Below the pieces are notes generated by a model. That model saw only the letters and a list, made by a program, of their open reading frames with translations, was not told the DNA's origin and did not search any database. From Sequoia sempervirens (lineage: Eukaryota; Streptophyta; Pinopsida; Cupressales; Cupressaceae): DNA of 64,000 nucleotides. This document shows, piece after piece, positions 11,357 through 23,244 of the stretch. Position 1 is the stretch's first letter, and every line of letters starts with the position of its first letter. A program made the position numbers and the translations under genes. The DNA is taken from NCBI GenBank assembly GCA_007258455.2, contig VDFB02275638.1, forward strand, positions 278,998 through 342,997. The letters run 5' to 3'.

Positions 11357-13301
11357 GGTTGTTTAACTTAAATAACTTTGATTTATCAATAGATAACTCT
11401 TTTAGTTATTTAAAACTACTTATTGAACGTATGGGTAAAATTTATTTGATTGTTTATAATCCTCTCTAGGGTTTAGTCATTGAGTGTATTTATGTGTTTA
11501 AAGGTTGATTTGATGTTTTCATTTCAATGGGTCTACCCTTTCTGGGTTGCTTGGTTCTGGAGGTGATTTTATTTATCAGGTTTATGCTGGATTAACAGAC
11601 AATTTTGATGGTTCTATCTTGAATGTGAAATGAGGATTAAGTTGGATGTTTATCATTCTTTATGGAGTGTGATCTTTTCTCCTTTGAATCAATTTAAATT
11701 TGATGTACTTTGGTATTTAGCCTTGTGGGATCCCCCTAGCATTGAGACTTTCCCTATTGGGATTCAGGAGTAATTTGTTTAGTAGGCTTCCAGAGGTAGT
11801 GGGAAAGTTGTGTTGTTAGAGTTTCATGATTTGACCTTTGTTTCAATTCTTGTGTTGTTATTGTGCCTTCATTGTGATTCTTTAGCGAGATGGTTCATGC
11901 CTCGTGCGTACTCTTATTTTGGGTGATTTCTAATTTTTGGTACATCCCTTATTGTGATGAGCTTTATTTTAGAGCTATTGAGAGGGTGGCTCTTCATGGG
12001 GGTCGGCGCACAAAGGGGCAGGTTGGATAACCCATGAAAGAGTTGGTTAAACAAGTGAAAACCTAATAAAATAAACTAGCGGGTTTGGGTAGGAACATAT
12101 TAACTTAAGATAAGTAAGATACCTCACCCACGCCATTAGTGCTTTTGCAGAGTAAGGGTGGGCTAAGAAGGCCATGATCGACAAGATCGCTACCTCATCC
12201 TCATGAGGGGCTACGGTCCCACACGTGTCACCCTATGGGGCCAACGCCTAATGAGAGACATCCTAGATAACCATAGATGGGGGTCAGTGCCTATTGAGAG
12301 GAAACCAAGATAGCACATGATAGGGTCATGCGATGACACTCTCCCATAGTATCCCTTGCCATTATCTTTGTATGCCTCTGGAAGCAGTCATCTTGTGAGT
12401 AGTCATGGATGTTGTGTTTGTCATGTTTTGGTTTCTTGTCTGTGGTTGGGTCTCATGGTCATTATTCTTGATTGTCTTGGATCGTGGGTCTTTCTTGTTA
12501 GCTCCTAGCATGGGGGGTGGGCCTTTGGGTCCACGTGGTTGGGTGGAATGTGTTATGCACCCCGTTGGGTTCCCCATCAGCGTTCGTGTAACACAATGTT
12601 GTTTAGATACAAAGTGTTCAAGAGTTCACCATATATTCAATTGTATATTATTCATTTATGTTATATTCATATATTTGATGTACTACTTCCCCATTGCATT
12701 GGGAAACATTGATGTATACTTATGGCATTGAACAATATAATGTAAAGAAATGGATGTAATGTATTATTTTACCTTTGTAAGTCTTATGTGGTTAATGGTT
12801 CGTGATAACTGTTATTTGATGCGTCGTATTTGTGGAAATATGTTGCATTGGATTCACATGATGATATTGTGTTTAAGGTTATTGGGATTAAGTTAATCTT
12901 GCTTATGTAAATGTTTACATATGTGGATGTATCTTATTGATGGATTATAATGGGTGTATGATTATTGTAAATGTGTGCTATATTATGGTTTATCTTGTAA
13001 ACTTGGAATTCGTTTGTTATCATTATGATATGGGTTTAAGTTTTGTAATGTCATCACGTGTACCCCAAAGGACGTAGGTTGTCAATGTATTTGTTTAATT
13101 ACATTTCATGTATCATAACGTTAATGTGCATCTCATGTATGTTTATGTTTTAAAAAAAAAATTGTGTTGTAATTGTTGTCTTAGTTGTCCTTTGGGGTCA
13201 TGTGATGGGGCATTACATCAATAATAAAAGATATAAATATAAATAATATATATAAATTAATATTATCTATTTTTTTTGTATTAAGTATAGAAGATCAAAA
13301 C

Positions 13302-14643
13302 TCGACGCTAGGAGGGCCAGCTGGGCGCTGAGATGGCGAAAAGGAAGGGGCTGAGGGGGACACAGAAGAGGGTGACTTGGAGGTTGGTCACGTGATGGAG
13401 GCGACAACTCTCTTCCCAGAGCTCGAGGACGTCGTAGGCATCATTCTCTGAAGGCCGATTAATGCGAATTAAATGCGGAACGTGTGGAGGGAAGTCATTA
13501 GTAAGGATGGCGGCGGGTTAGTACATGGCAATAATCGAACTGTAAAGTTTTAGTGGGTAATTCATCCCCTTAATTCCATTCATTTGTGTTGATTATATCG
13601 GTTAGTGGTGATTTTAGTAGCGGAATTCATTTGTTCTGGCGGTGGCGTTCATGGCGAAGCGTTCTCGCTTTATCATCGAAGTCTCCATGGATGGCGTGGC
13701 GAAGTTTGGGGCGGACACGCCAATCTCTCTGAAATCTTCGGCTAGACAAGCCTCCTTCAGAGAAGTTAAAGACCAACGTCTGAAGCGGATTCTCACAAAC
13801 AAGGACCCGTTAGTCTTGGTGGCGACAAAAATGATCCTGGGAGCTGGTCATTTGGCTAACAAGGAGTTCGGTAGGGACAATCTTCACATCTCCTCCCGGT
13901 TTTTGGCCTCTCTTCTGGACAATGGTGAGTCCAAGGCCGGGGCTAAAATGTTGTTGGTTAAGATGTTTCGCAAGGATCTGGTGGGAGGGGTAAATGAGGT
14001 GCTGAGCTTTGTTGTGGAGGGCAGAGGTGTTCCAAGGCCGAGTGACTTTGCAGCTGTTCGAGGTTCGGACGAGGCCGTAAAGCTTTTCCCGTTTCTTCTT
14101 GACTTGAGCAGTCCGGCGTTGAGCAGACATAGGATGGTGGCGGCGGTGGCCATCGAATTCCTTAAGAAATTCTTCGGCCTGATGGCCGTGGGTGATGTCG
14201 AGTGGGTAAAAGTCTTTGAAGATTTTGCTGTCTTAATAATTTTCTGTGAATGCCTTTATATAGATGTTGGTTCTGGTAGTTTTAGAGTTTATCTCTATGG
14301 TCCAATGGCGTCTTTCAGTCTCGGGATTTATAATTTCAGTCTTTTATGGCCAATATGGGAATTTTGGGTGACTGGGACTTGTATGTTCAAGCTCGGGGAC
14401 GAACCTTTATGGCCTTTTGGGTTGGTAGTTGGCTTTGATGGCGGGGTGGTGGTTTCTGGATGGAGGGGTCTCCTGTTTTTGGTTGGCTGGTCTCATTTTG
14501 GCCATCTTCGGGGTGGTTTTCTGGTATTGATGGTAGGGATGGGTTTGCTGGTAACTAATGGCGGAAGCTTTTCCTGCATTTGCAGACGGTTGTACTTCTT
14601 TTTTTATCTAATATATAAATCAAACTTGCGTATCAAAAAAAGT
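13302..14643 (+). mobile_element. 1.34-kb retroposon with 18-bp target duplication
   Basis: AGTATAGAAGATC(A/T)AAAC occurs at 13284-13301 and 14644-14661, 17 of 18 identical. It flanks an insert that ends in an A7 run at about 14637-14643. The insert sits, in opposite orientation, inside the 3' UTR of the minus-strand LINE, and the right duplication reads straight into that UTR. It is more GC-rich than its surroundings. The 3' end (TTTTTTTATCTAATATATAA...GTATCAAAAAAA) looks like a plant LINE tail, but no reverse transcriptase is encoded, so it was mobilised in trans. Confidence 0.8.
13651..14643 (+). CDS. Unrecognised ORF carried by the retroposon
   Basis: A single frame is open from ATG 13651 (MAKRSRFIIEVSMDGVAKFG...) through the whole retroposon. 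It reads on through the target duplication into antisense LINE UTR, stopping at 14712. The first ~195 residues look like a real protein: mixed composition, Lys/Arg-rich patches, and a possible helical stretch near RMVAAVAIEFLKKFFG (residues about 165-180). From about residue 200 the translation is Trp/Phe/Gly-rich and hydrophobic, which is what a G/T-rich LINE 3' UTR gives, so the real end may be earlier although no stop marks it. I recognise no domain; it is not DUF4283 or reverse transcriptase. It may be a captured gene piece or a diverged ORF1. Other ATGs upstream (13333) open only short frames. Confidence 0.45.
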
Positions 14644-14890
14644 AGTATAGAAGATCTAAACCATTACAACATCTTGTCAAGCAAAGTTCAACCGCTACAA
14701 CAAAAGTCATAAAATTTACAACATAGGTCAAATATTTATACAACAAATAGCCTCGCTAATAAGGAAACTTGTACTAAACAAAATAACAGCTTACGAAGTA
14801 GCTAATCAGCAGCCAGAGTATTACAAAGAGTATTGACTGATAATAGCATCATACATTGTGTTGTTGTTCCAACAAGGAACATGGTAACTA

Positions 14891-17800
14891 CTACCTATTA
14901 AGGAAACCACTGTCACCATCAGCCCCTTCAAAATCTGCAACATTGAATGCCTGATGAAGCATGTTCACAGCTCCCCTAAAATCATTGGCCTTTCTTTGGT
15001 TGCAATTATGAGTGTGAGCACATTGTATTCCCTCTTTGTGAACTTCGCCCGAGCCTCCCCTGATTAGATCTAGAAACTTCACCATGGAGACTTCTAGTTG
15101 TAAATGAACCTGCGAAACAATAGAAAGGAGTGTGAGTCACTTTGCAGACCCAGTAAGTACCCTTCTACACCCCTTGAATTTATCTGCATTTCTTGCCTTC
15201 CAAACATACCATAAAATTTCAGTACTTAAACACATCCAAAACTTAAGAATATCTTTCTTGAGCTTTCTATTGTTAAATAAAACATTTTTCCATTTTACAT
15301 TGCCATTATTGTCCCAAATCATTAACTCATTACAAAACATTTTCCAAATTTCTTTTGCGTATAAACAATCAAACAAAATATGCTTTATAGTTTCAAGAGT
15401 CTTGCACAAAGAACAAATGTCAATATCCATCTGATTAGACTTATAAGGAAGCCTATGAAGAGGAATAAGCCATCTAAAACAGGTCGTCTTAGGCTCACCA
15501 ATGTTATGCTGGATACAATCAAAATTATTCACTCACATTTTGCCAGGGAGATCAATTCCCCAACTCAAGTTAGCATGAGAATAAACATGAATTGAAATAG
15601 TAATCTCTTTGTAAATTGTTTTGGCTTTGAGCTCAACAAGTTTAGAACCATCCTTCTAATGAAAGTCATAGTCCAGAGAGCTTCGATCAGAGGGGTTAGT
15701 AGGGAAATGCATTCCTTTGAAGGCATCTTTCACAGTATTAAAGGTTCTTATGCGAGAGGGGGAAAAATGAAATCATTGGTGAGGGATTCCCAACTTTTGA
15801 TTTGGCCCTTGTTCAAGATGTCGTTGAAGGTCTGGATGCCTGCGAGATTCCACCTTTTGGTAGAGCAGCCTTGCAACAAGGCAAGATGCTTGTTATTGTG
15901 ACAAAGATTCCACCATATGGAGCTACTAAGATTCCACCATATGGAGCTACTAGAATGGCAGCTGCGACCATTAATCAGGGGGACGTTGCTAGCATTGCAA
16001 AGGGCATTAGATTTAACAATTTCCTAGGCCTTCCATAGGCTTTTAAACACTGTGAAGCCGACCAGAGTCATAAGGTACTGACCCAAAAGAATGTCACATA
16101 CTGGCAGACCTTTCCATGTCTTTGCTTGCTTGGGGGTGGCAAGTAGAATGTTGTTCCTTATCAACACCTTCCAAGGCTCATTACCATCAAAAGCTCTGGC
16201 AATCCACTTGGCTGCCAAGGCAATACCTTGCAGCCTTAAGTCCTTTAGACCAAGCCCGCCTTGAATTTTCTCCACACAACACTAGCTCCAATTAACAACA
16301 TGCCTTTTCCTCTTACCCTTACCATCAGACCAGAGAAAGCTTCTTATCCTTTTTTGGATCTCATTCACCTAGTAGCTACTGAACAACTAGACTGAGGCAA
16401 AATAAATGTTGTATGAAGACAAAATATTCTAACAAAGTTGCATTCTACTAGCCAACGAAAGGTAGTGTTTGTCCCATTTCGCAATCTTGATTTCAATTTT
16501 ACTACTTATCCACAACCACATCTCCTTAAGGTTGGGATTGAATGAGAAAGGGATCCCGATGTATCTTACAATTTTGCTGGGTCCCCCCACTGAAAGTCAT
16601 ATTTATCCAACCATTTGGGGGGGAATCCTCCCACCCAAGAATGCAGGACTTGGAAACATAAATTTTAGCACTAAAGGCTTGAAAAAAAAGGTCAAGCTTT
16701 CCCATTAGAGTCTCCATATTCTTTTCTTCCAGCTCCAGGAAAATTGCAGTATCATCTGCAAACTAGATATTAATTAGCTCATTTTGATCAGGAAATTTGA
16801 TACCTTTTACTTTAGGAGAGGAAGACTGGTCTCTTAGTAGGTAATGGAGAGCATTAGAGGCAATGAAAAAAAGAGCTAGGGCCAAGGGACACCCCTGTCT
16901 GATAGATCTCTCAAGCTCAAATTCCTATGAAATTGCCTTGTTTACTTCTACTTGGGCCACAACATTAGTCAGGAGAGTATCCAAAGGCAACAAGAGTTGT
17001 TCTTAAGAAGGGCCATTCAACCCTATCATAGGCCTTTTCAAAGTCCAATAAGAGCATTGTTGCGTTCTGATTGGATTGTCTTGCCCATTCTAAATCTTCC
17101 CAGCTAGTAATGAAGTTTTCCAGGATGTACCTTCCCTTTATAAAATTAGTCTAGGTGTTGTTGATGAACTTCGACAAGATATTAGTAAGCCTCAAGGCCA
17201 TTACCTTGGCCAAAATCTTGTAGGAGACATTTAGAAGAGTAATTGGTCGCCAATTCTTTATAAGGGTTTTATAATCCCCTTTTGGTAACAACTTGATGAG
17301 CCCCTTGTTGATTTCCTTCCCCAGAGAGCCCCTATCTATAGCCTCTCGGTACACTTCCAATAAGTCATCACATACCCAGTCCTGGAAGGATTTGAAAAAT
17401 TCCACCGAGAGGCCATCACTACCTAGTGATTTGTCATTATTCATTGCAAGAATAGCCCTCTTGATTTCTTCCTTAGTCAGATTGGCGCCTAACATGGCTG
17501 CATCCTCTTCTGTGACTTTTTTGGGGATGATCTCTTTTATGAAATGTCTGGCTCTCTAGTTATTAGCCACATTATTTTCAGATGAAAACATGTTCTTGAA
17601 GTAATGCTGGAATTGCTCCAAGATTTCTTCCTGGGAGGTGAAAATCTTCTCATTATCCCTTATTTGATCAATATGCTCTTTGAACTTCTTTTCTCTAATG
17701 TAATTAAAAAATAATTTTGATCCCTTATCACCACAGTTGAGCCAGTTCAGCCTAGATCTTACTTTTTGTCCTTGAATTTTCTGGTTTTGAAGCCTCCTTA

Positions 17801-18875
17801 GTTTGTCCTTTGTTAAGGAGAGTTCCTCCCCAAGCCTAACATTGCTTGGGTGAACTTGAATTCTGGACTCCACATCCAAGAGACTGTCTTGCAACTTATT
17901 TTCTTCCCACCTGTTGTCCTTGGCCTTCTTCTTGCCAATAGTCTGAAACATTTTTTTCCAGGACACCACATTTTGGTTCCACCTTTCAATTGCACTCTCT
18001 TTCCCCAACAACCATTTGTTAATTTCTCTTATGGAGGAGATAACATCTTTGCAATCTTCAAATCCTCTAGGAGGGCAGTGTTAAGGAGGAATCCGCTCTT
18101 CCTTAGCTTGTCACAGGGTTGATTGTTATTTATGACAATTCTAACCTTAATAGGATGATGGTTGGAAAGGGTATAGGGATAAACACAGACTGGAAGACCC
18201 TCCTCATTGGGAATGAAGCTGAAATTATTTTTGTTCACATACAACCCATCCAACCTGCAGTAAATCCTGCTATCCCCTTGCTGAGCATTGCACCAGGAGT
18301 ACCATACCCCTTTGAAATCCTTTTTCCTACCCTCCATGGAATCAACTAGGCTTAGCTTGCTTTTTAGCTGTAGCTAGAAGTGTCTCTCACTTCCCTTCCA
18401 AGCCATGTCCACCCCTCCACACTTGTCCTCTTGCTGCTCAATCATATTAAAGTCACCCCTCAAGATCTAGGGTGCCTCTGGCAGATTGGCAAGCCATTGC
18501 CATAGGGAAGCCCTCTCTCTATGATCATCGGGGGCATAGACAAAGCATAGACCAAAGGAGGTACCTTCTTTGTCTACAATCACCCAAACTGCCTTGTTAC
18601 AGGGGGAAAATCCAAAGCTGGCGACCCATTGGCTCCATTTGCTTGAGAGGGGGATGGAGGTGCCTCCCTTACCTTTATCGTGCTTGGTGCTGAATATGAC
18701 TGAGTCCTTCCAAATAAATTTCAGGTTAGCTTCCAAGGTGAAGCCTATTGCTTTGGTTTCCTATAGGAAAACCACTTCTTTTTGCTTTTCCAGGTTTAAA
18801 AACCTTCTTACAATGAATTTTTTTGTCAAGGGACTCTAGTCCCCTGACATTCCATGAGACACAACTAAGCTTCAT
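14891..18875 (-). pseudogene. LINE ORF2 remnant (endonuclease, reverse transcriptase, zf-RVT)
   Basis: This is the enzyme-coding ORF2 of the minus-strand LINE. It starts at ATG 18875 with the APE-type endonuclease opening MKLSCVSWNVRGLES. The endonuclease continues to about 18100, where the catalytic S-D-H-x-P motif reads SNHHPI (Asp to Asn). A linker follows (18011-17556), then the reverse transcriptase (17495 to about 16050; GSDGLSVEFFK near 17420, catalytic FADD at 16751-16762, GGLGLKDLRLQG near 16255). A zinc-binding zf-RVT domain (15532-15137; CSLCKTLETIKHILFDC) and a short C-terminal tail (15085-14891) complete it. Frames change at about 18750, 18460, 18020, 17540, 17150 and 16000, and there is a stop just before FADD. 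Not functional. Confidence 0.85.
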
Positions 18876-18889
18876 CTTTCACAGTCATG

Positions 18890-20946
18890 GGGGTAACCTC
18901 TTGGTCTTGCTTGAATTTCCCAAAGCACTTGGGAAGTTTTTCCTCAATCTCAACCCTTTTGGAATTAGGTGTTTGTATTAACGTACTTGTCTTCCTTCTT
19001 TTCTTTTTAGACAACTGGACATTTTTTTCCAAAGGGATGGACAGGCTATTTTTCCCTGGCCTTCCAGGCCCTTGCTTGGGCCTAATTGCTTTATTAGACT
19101 TCGAAGATGTGACATTCTCTTGAATCTGGCAGCTTATGACACTGGCCTACAATTCATGGCCATATCCAAGCTCACCCATGGGGATGTCACTCCCTCGAGT
19201 GTTGGTGTGCCTGGGGGCAGTGAGGGTGCTATGACTATCAAGCAACGCATTTGAGATTCCCTTGTTTTCAACCATGAAAGAAAAATTTGTGTGAGCATAA
19301 ACATCCTGGACAGAGGGGTACAAGGTGTCGCCATCAGGGAGGGAAGAGATAGCCAACTAGGGACAAACACTGGGGGTAGTTAGTTCACCCTTGTTTTGTT
19401 CTCCTTCCAAGCTGATAACCTCTTCCTTCACCATGGAGGTAACCCGATCAACCTCTTGCAAGCTGGATTTACCACCCAAAGCAAGTTCTGAGTTGGAACC
19501 CAAAGGCATAAGACGTCTTTCACCATTTTTAACTAGATACATTTGGGTTTTTGAGGTGGGTGAATGACCATTTTTATCTTTAGCAAAAAATTCATTTGCA
19601 ATTCTTTTTTTAATCTCCCAAAGGACCAATTGTTGGGCATTTAGCTTCTCCATCAAGGTAGCGTTCATTTAATTCTTTGGGGGCTGGGAGTCAACCCTGG
19701 GATGGGGGTTAGTTTTAATTTTCACCGCCTCATCCATAGCCAAACTCCCCTACCTCCAATAATGCATCAAAAGGAATTTTGGGTGATTTGACAAGAGAGG
19801 CAACATGGTTGGCAACTGAGGATGAAGCCTCATGTGCAGGGGCCAAAATTTGGTTGATGATTTGGAGGGGGTCCTGGCTGACATGAGAGTGATTGCCTCT
19901 TGTTCCTAGGTTGGCATCATTTTCCACAGTTTTCCGCTATGACAACTTCTCAGGGTGCTCGTTACTCATGAAGGCCATGGACCCGGAGGAGTGCAAAGGT
20001 GGAACGAACCCTTTTGCATGGAGCTCTGCTTTAGGATTAGGGATTATCTTAGGGTTTTCCATATTGGGATTGAAATGGATTGGTTTTTCAGGTTCTTCTT
20101 GGCTTGGATCTTCTAAATTAAAGGGAAAATTTTCTGGATGTGACCTTCTTGGCGACAGAGGTAGCACACATTAATTCCACCCAGGATCTCAATGCAGCAA
20201 CTGAAGGGACTAACTTCATCCTCGACCTCAATGCCCTAGGGAATTTCAACCCCTGGCTCCAGTGACACCAACACACAGGCGTCAAGGTGAGGAAGAGTCA
20301 CTTTCATTTCATCCATTCTCAGGACTTTTCCAAATGGAGCGAGCAGGAGAGGAATGATTCTCCAGTATTCCAATAGGAAGTTTTTTATCACCAACCACCG
20401 CATACAGGATAAGGCTAGGATTTCATCAGCAATGGCCGTTGGGGACCATGCTAGGGCTCTGAAACCACAACCCCCTATATTCCAATAGGCCTTTGAGAGC
20501 GCCTTTTCTTGCATAGAATGAGACTTGAAGAAGATTACAAACAAACCACATTGTAACATTCTCACGGAAACTAACAAAATTCTAAATTTATTTTCCCAAA
20601 TGTTGGTAAACCAAAATTGAAAAACTTCCTTCTGTGAAGTTTTGTTTTAAATCAACAACGACCAAAAATAGTGGTATCTCTAAAAGTTTTGGATATTTCT
20701 CTTATAACCGGTAACTTCATGTCATTTTTGGAGATAATTTGTAGATGGGAGGTGTAGAATTACTTACCATGCACACGCACATGGTTAGGAGGTTAAGGAA
20801 CCTGTTATGAAGCTAGTTAGAACATCATTTGCGGGGAAGGAGCCCTCGACACCGGAGACAACATCTTTAAAAGACTTCCTTTTCAGCTGGCTAAGCGAGT
20901 TAACCCCACAATTCCCGGGTCAAGAGGGTCTATAAGCCCCTACCAT
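18890..20946 (-). pseudogene. LINE ORF1 remnant (DUF4283)
   Basis: ORF1 of the minus-strand LINE begins at ATG 20946. The first codons are followed by CGVNSLSQLKRKSFKDVVSG, a typical ORF1 N-terminal stretch. The DUF4283-like domain lies at 20577-20236 (ALSKAYWNIGGCGFRALAW, WLVIKNFLLEYWR). A CCHC-like knuckle follows near 20170-20130 (CYLCRQEGHIQK; the last Cys is missing). The rest is a Pro/Ser/Glu-rich low-complexity region down to about 18890. Several stops and frame shifts separate these pieces. ORF2 begins 15 nt downstream, the usual two-ORF layout. The protein would have coated LINE RNA. Confidence 0.75.
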
Positions 20947-21266
20947 TAGAACATGGGAAGTCAAGGCTAACTCACTGGTAGAAACAGAGTGAGAGAGGAG
21001 AACCACAACCACGAGGTGAAAATAGAACATTAGCGATAAAGGAAACACAAACCCTATTGGCGAAAGGAAAAATAAATGGAGATAAAACCAAGCATGTGAA
21101 GAAGGGGTACCAAGAATAACAAACTGCATGGGGAGGGCCAGCCTCTAGCGGCGTGCTCAGGAGCACAAACCCCTAGGCGAGCATATTTGCTTGGAATTGT
21201 TGATTTTTCCTTTTAGATTGTCCAGTACTTTGATATTATATATATTAAAATAGGTTGTATATTGTA
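20883..21266. repeat. Direct repeat, copy 1 (LINE 5' end plus flank)
   Basis: About 385 bp containing the minus-strand LINE 5' UTR and ORF1 start plus about 30 bp of flanking AT-rich DNA (TATTAAAATAGGTTGTATATT). It recurs at 22321-22716. Confidence 0.8.
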
Positions 21267-21282
21267 GAAAAATGAAGACTAG

Positions 21283-22320
21283 GCTCGGCGTGAGGGGCAG
21301 GGGAGAGATTTACAGGGGAAAGTGTTGCAGGGAAACCGGAGCGATGTCCAGTGGGACAGACAGGAGGAGCGAAGAACCCGAAATAGGAAGGGATGGGGAG
21401 ATGAAATGGAGTGGGAGGAACCAATGGACGTGTTTAGGGACAGGGTAAACAATGGAAGAAATGCGTATGAAAACAATGGCTCTTGGAACCAGCTTGGATA
21501 CTACAGGCCTCAGTGGGTGAGGGAGAAAGGGAAATGGGTCGATAAATGTTGTTCTTTAAATGCTGGACAGAATAGGGCGGATAGGTTCAGGAATAAACAT
21601 TGGTCGCAGGAAACTCCCAGATTTGGGAAGAGGGTTTACAACAAGTCTCCAGCGTTTAAAAGCGGCAGACAGGAGCCCCCCTGGATATGGCCTTACCGTT
21701 ATGGATATCTCAGAAAGAATGGAGAGAGAATGCGGAGAGATGGACAGCCCGTGAATAGAGATTATTTTCGAGGTAAGAAGCCTGGTTGGAGTAGAGAAGG
21801 GAAAAGCTTGAGTAGGGATGATGCAGGGCAATGGCGGAGAAAAGATTTGGGCTTGGGTGGGCAGGAAAAGGCTTTGCGGCTGAGCAGTGATAAAGGTGTG
21901 ACCTCGTTTGATCCTAAACCCTCTTTATTTTTGGAAATAGATACAGTTAAGGAAACTAGGAATCTACTGAAAGACATAGGTTTATTTATGAAATGGGGTG
22001 GGGGGTTTCCAAAGAAGCAGAAAGAAATCAAAAACTGGTGTATGGAGAAATGGGGTAGTAAGATAGTGGTTAGGGCAATGCAAAACAATTTTTATCTGGT
22101 TACCTTTCCCACTCAAACGGAAAAAAACAAAGTAAGAAATTCAGGACCATTCTTTATGGATGGATCACAAATGCATTTCTTTGACTGGAATCCAAATTTT
22201 GACACGGGAAAGCACGAAATTGTGGAAAGCTTCACTTGGATTCGACTATACAACCTTCCATCAGAATTCTGGTCAGAAAATACATTGAAGAGTGGTGGTA
22301 GACTTCCCCAAATTTTTTCA
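21283..22320 (+). pseudogene. Plus-strand LINE ORF1 fragment (DUF4283)
   Basis: A long open frame lies head-to-head with the minus-strand LINE. Its first ~200 residues are Arg/Gly/Trp-rich and basic. From about 21930 it is a clear DUF4283 domain (GGGFPKKQKEIKNWCMEKWG, SFTWIRLYNLPSEFWSENTL), belonging to a different LINE subfamily from its neighbour. It breaks off in mid-domain at about 22315, where it fuses to the second copy of the minus-strand LINE 5' end. There is no knuckle, no 3' UTR and no A tail. No ATG starts the frame; it is open from 21283 after a TAG. It is a fragment caught in a rearrangement. Confidence 0.7.
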
Positions 22321-22716
22321 AGGGCTGAGTCGAGTTAACCCCACAATTCCTAGGGTTGGGAGGGTCTATAAGCCCCGCCATTAGAACATGGGAAGTCGAG
22401 GCCAACTCACCTGCAAAAGCAAGCGAGAGAAGAACCACAACACAGGAGGCAGAAAGAGAACATTAATGAGAAAGGAAACACAAACCCTACTGGCGAAGGG
22501 AAAAATAAATGGAGATAAAAACCAAGCATGCAAAGGGTACCAAGAACAACAAAATTGCATGGGGGAGGGCCAACCTCCCCCACCTGGCACCTGCGACGTA
22601 CTCCTACATGAACCCCTAGACGACCGCCCTGCTTGGAATTGTTGAGTTTTCCCTTAGATTGTCCAATTTTTTGATTTTTTTTTATATTATCTATATTAAA
22701 ATAGGTTGTATATTAT
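22321..22716. repeat. Direct repeat, copy 2 (LINE 5' end plus flank)
   Basis: Second copy of 20883-21266, same orientation. On the minus strand it begins an ORF1 (ATG near 22380; NPRNCGVNSTQPLKKF) that runs into the antisense of the plus-strand fragment and dies. Confidence 0.8.
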
Positions 22717-23229
22717 ATATAAAAAGACCTAAAATAATATAGGTTATCTTATATACCTATATATTATAGGTTATAATTTTTTTTGGAGAACCTATATATA
22801 TAAATTAATATAAAAATATGCATGATGAAAAAACTTATTAATGAAAAGGAGAGCATATAATAATTAAATTATACCTTAAAATATTAAAAACACAGATAAA
22901 AAAGATATTAGTCTAATGGAAAGAATAATACAATTTTATTATTTTAATAGTGTGAATCCAAATCTCTATAAAATAGTTAATTGATTTTTGTGAGACTTTT
23001 CTTTAATAAAAAACTAACAATTGCATTCTTAAAAAAAGTCAAAATAAGTAACATTTATTTATTTTAGAAAGATTTAATGAGATGAATTTATAAAGCAAAA
23101 AATGAAAAATCATTCTTTAAAAAAATGTACCTTGCTTTCCTACTTTGCTTTCCCTACAATGGATCAATAACACACATAACTTTTTAACCAATCATATGCA
23201 TAAGAAATTATTTTTATAATTTGTAAAGT
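22717..23229. other. AT-rich spacer, nothing recognised
   Basis: Very AT-rich sequence with short homopolymer runs. No frame, RNA or element end was identified. Confidence 0.7.
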
Positions 23230-23244
23230 TAAATATTTTACAAG

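Larger units (their letters stand above)
2505..13216 (+). mobile_element. Gypsy-type non-autonomous element with long LTRs (nested, 5' truncated)
   Basis: This is an LTR retrotransposon in plus orientation. The right part of the 5' LTR is 2505-4331. A tRNA-Met-type primer site follows at 4334, a 1.6-kb interior spans 4332-5954, a purine tract lies at 5942-5950, and a 3' LTR starts with TGTAGTGCCCC at 5955 and ends with GGGGCATTACA at 13216. The segment 11367-13216 is a clear copy of 2505-4331. The interior carries only gag-like remnants and no protease, reverse transcriptase or integrase, so the element was mobilised in trans (LARD-like). The 3' LTR length, about 5.6 kb after removing a nested insertion, is an inference from its end motifs and has no intact 5' LTR to check against. 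Confidence 0.6.
5955..13216 (+). repeat. 3' LTR with nested insertion
   Basis: The ends TGTAGTGCCCC and GGGGCATTACA form an imperfect terminal inverted repeat. 11367-13216 repeats the 5' LTR. 6000-9690 is AT-rich, non-coding LTR sequence with no copy upstream in this window. A probable solo LTR (9693-11356) interrupts it. No gene is seen anywhere in this 7.2 kb. Confidence 0.55.
13271..21237 (-). mobile_element. Near full-length L1-type LINE, decayed
   Basis: This minus-strand LINE has, in order, a 5' UTR (about 21237-20947), ORF1 (20946 to about 18890), ORF2 with endonuclease, reverse transcriptase and zinc-binding domains (18875-14891), a 3' UTR and an A tail at 13271-13278 (T run on the plus strand). 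The 3' UTR is split by a younger retroposon at 13302-14643. The 11-mer ATATTATCTAT beyond the tail (about 13260-13270) recurs at 22684-22694 beyond a second copy of the LINE 5' end and, with one or two changes, at about 21238. It is the probable target duplication. Many stops and frameshifts are present. Confidence 0.8.

Noticed and set aside
13810..14153. Minus-strand frames opposite the retroposon ORF
   Set aside because: They are shadows of the plus-strand frame; the tail and orientation show plus is the transcribed strand.
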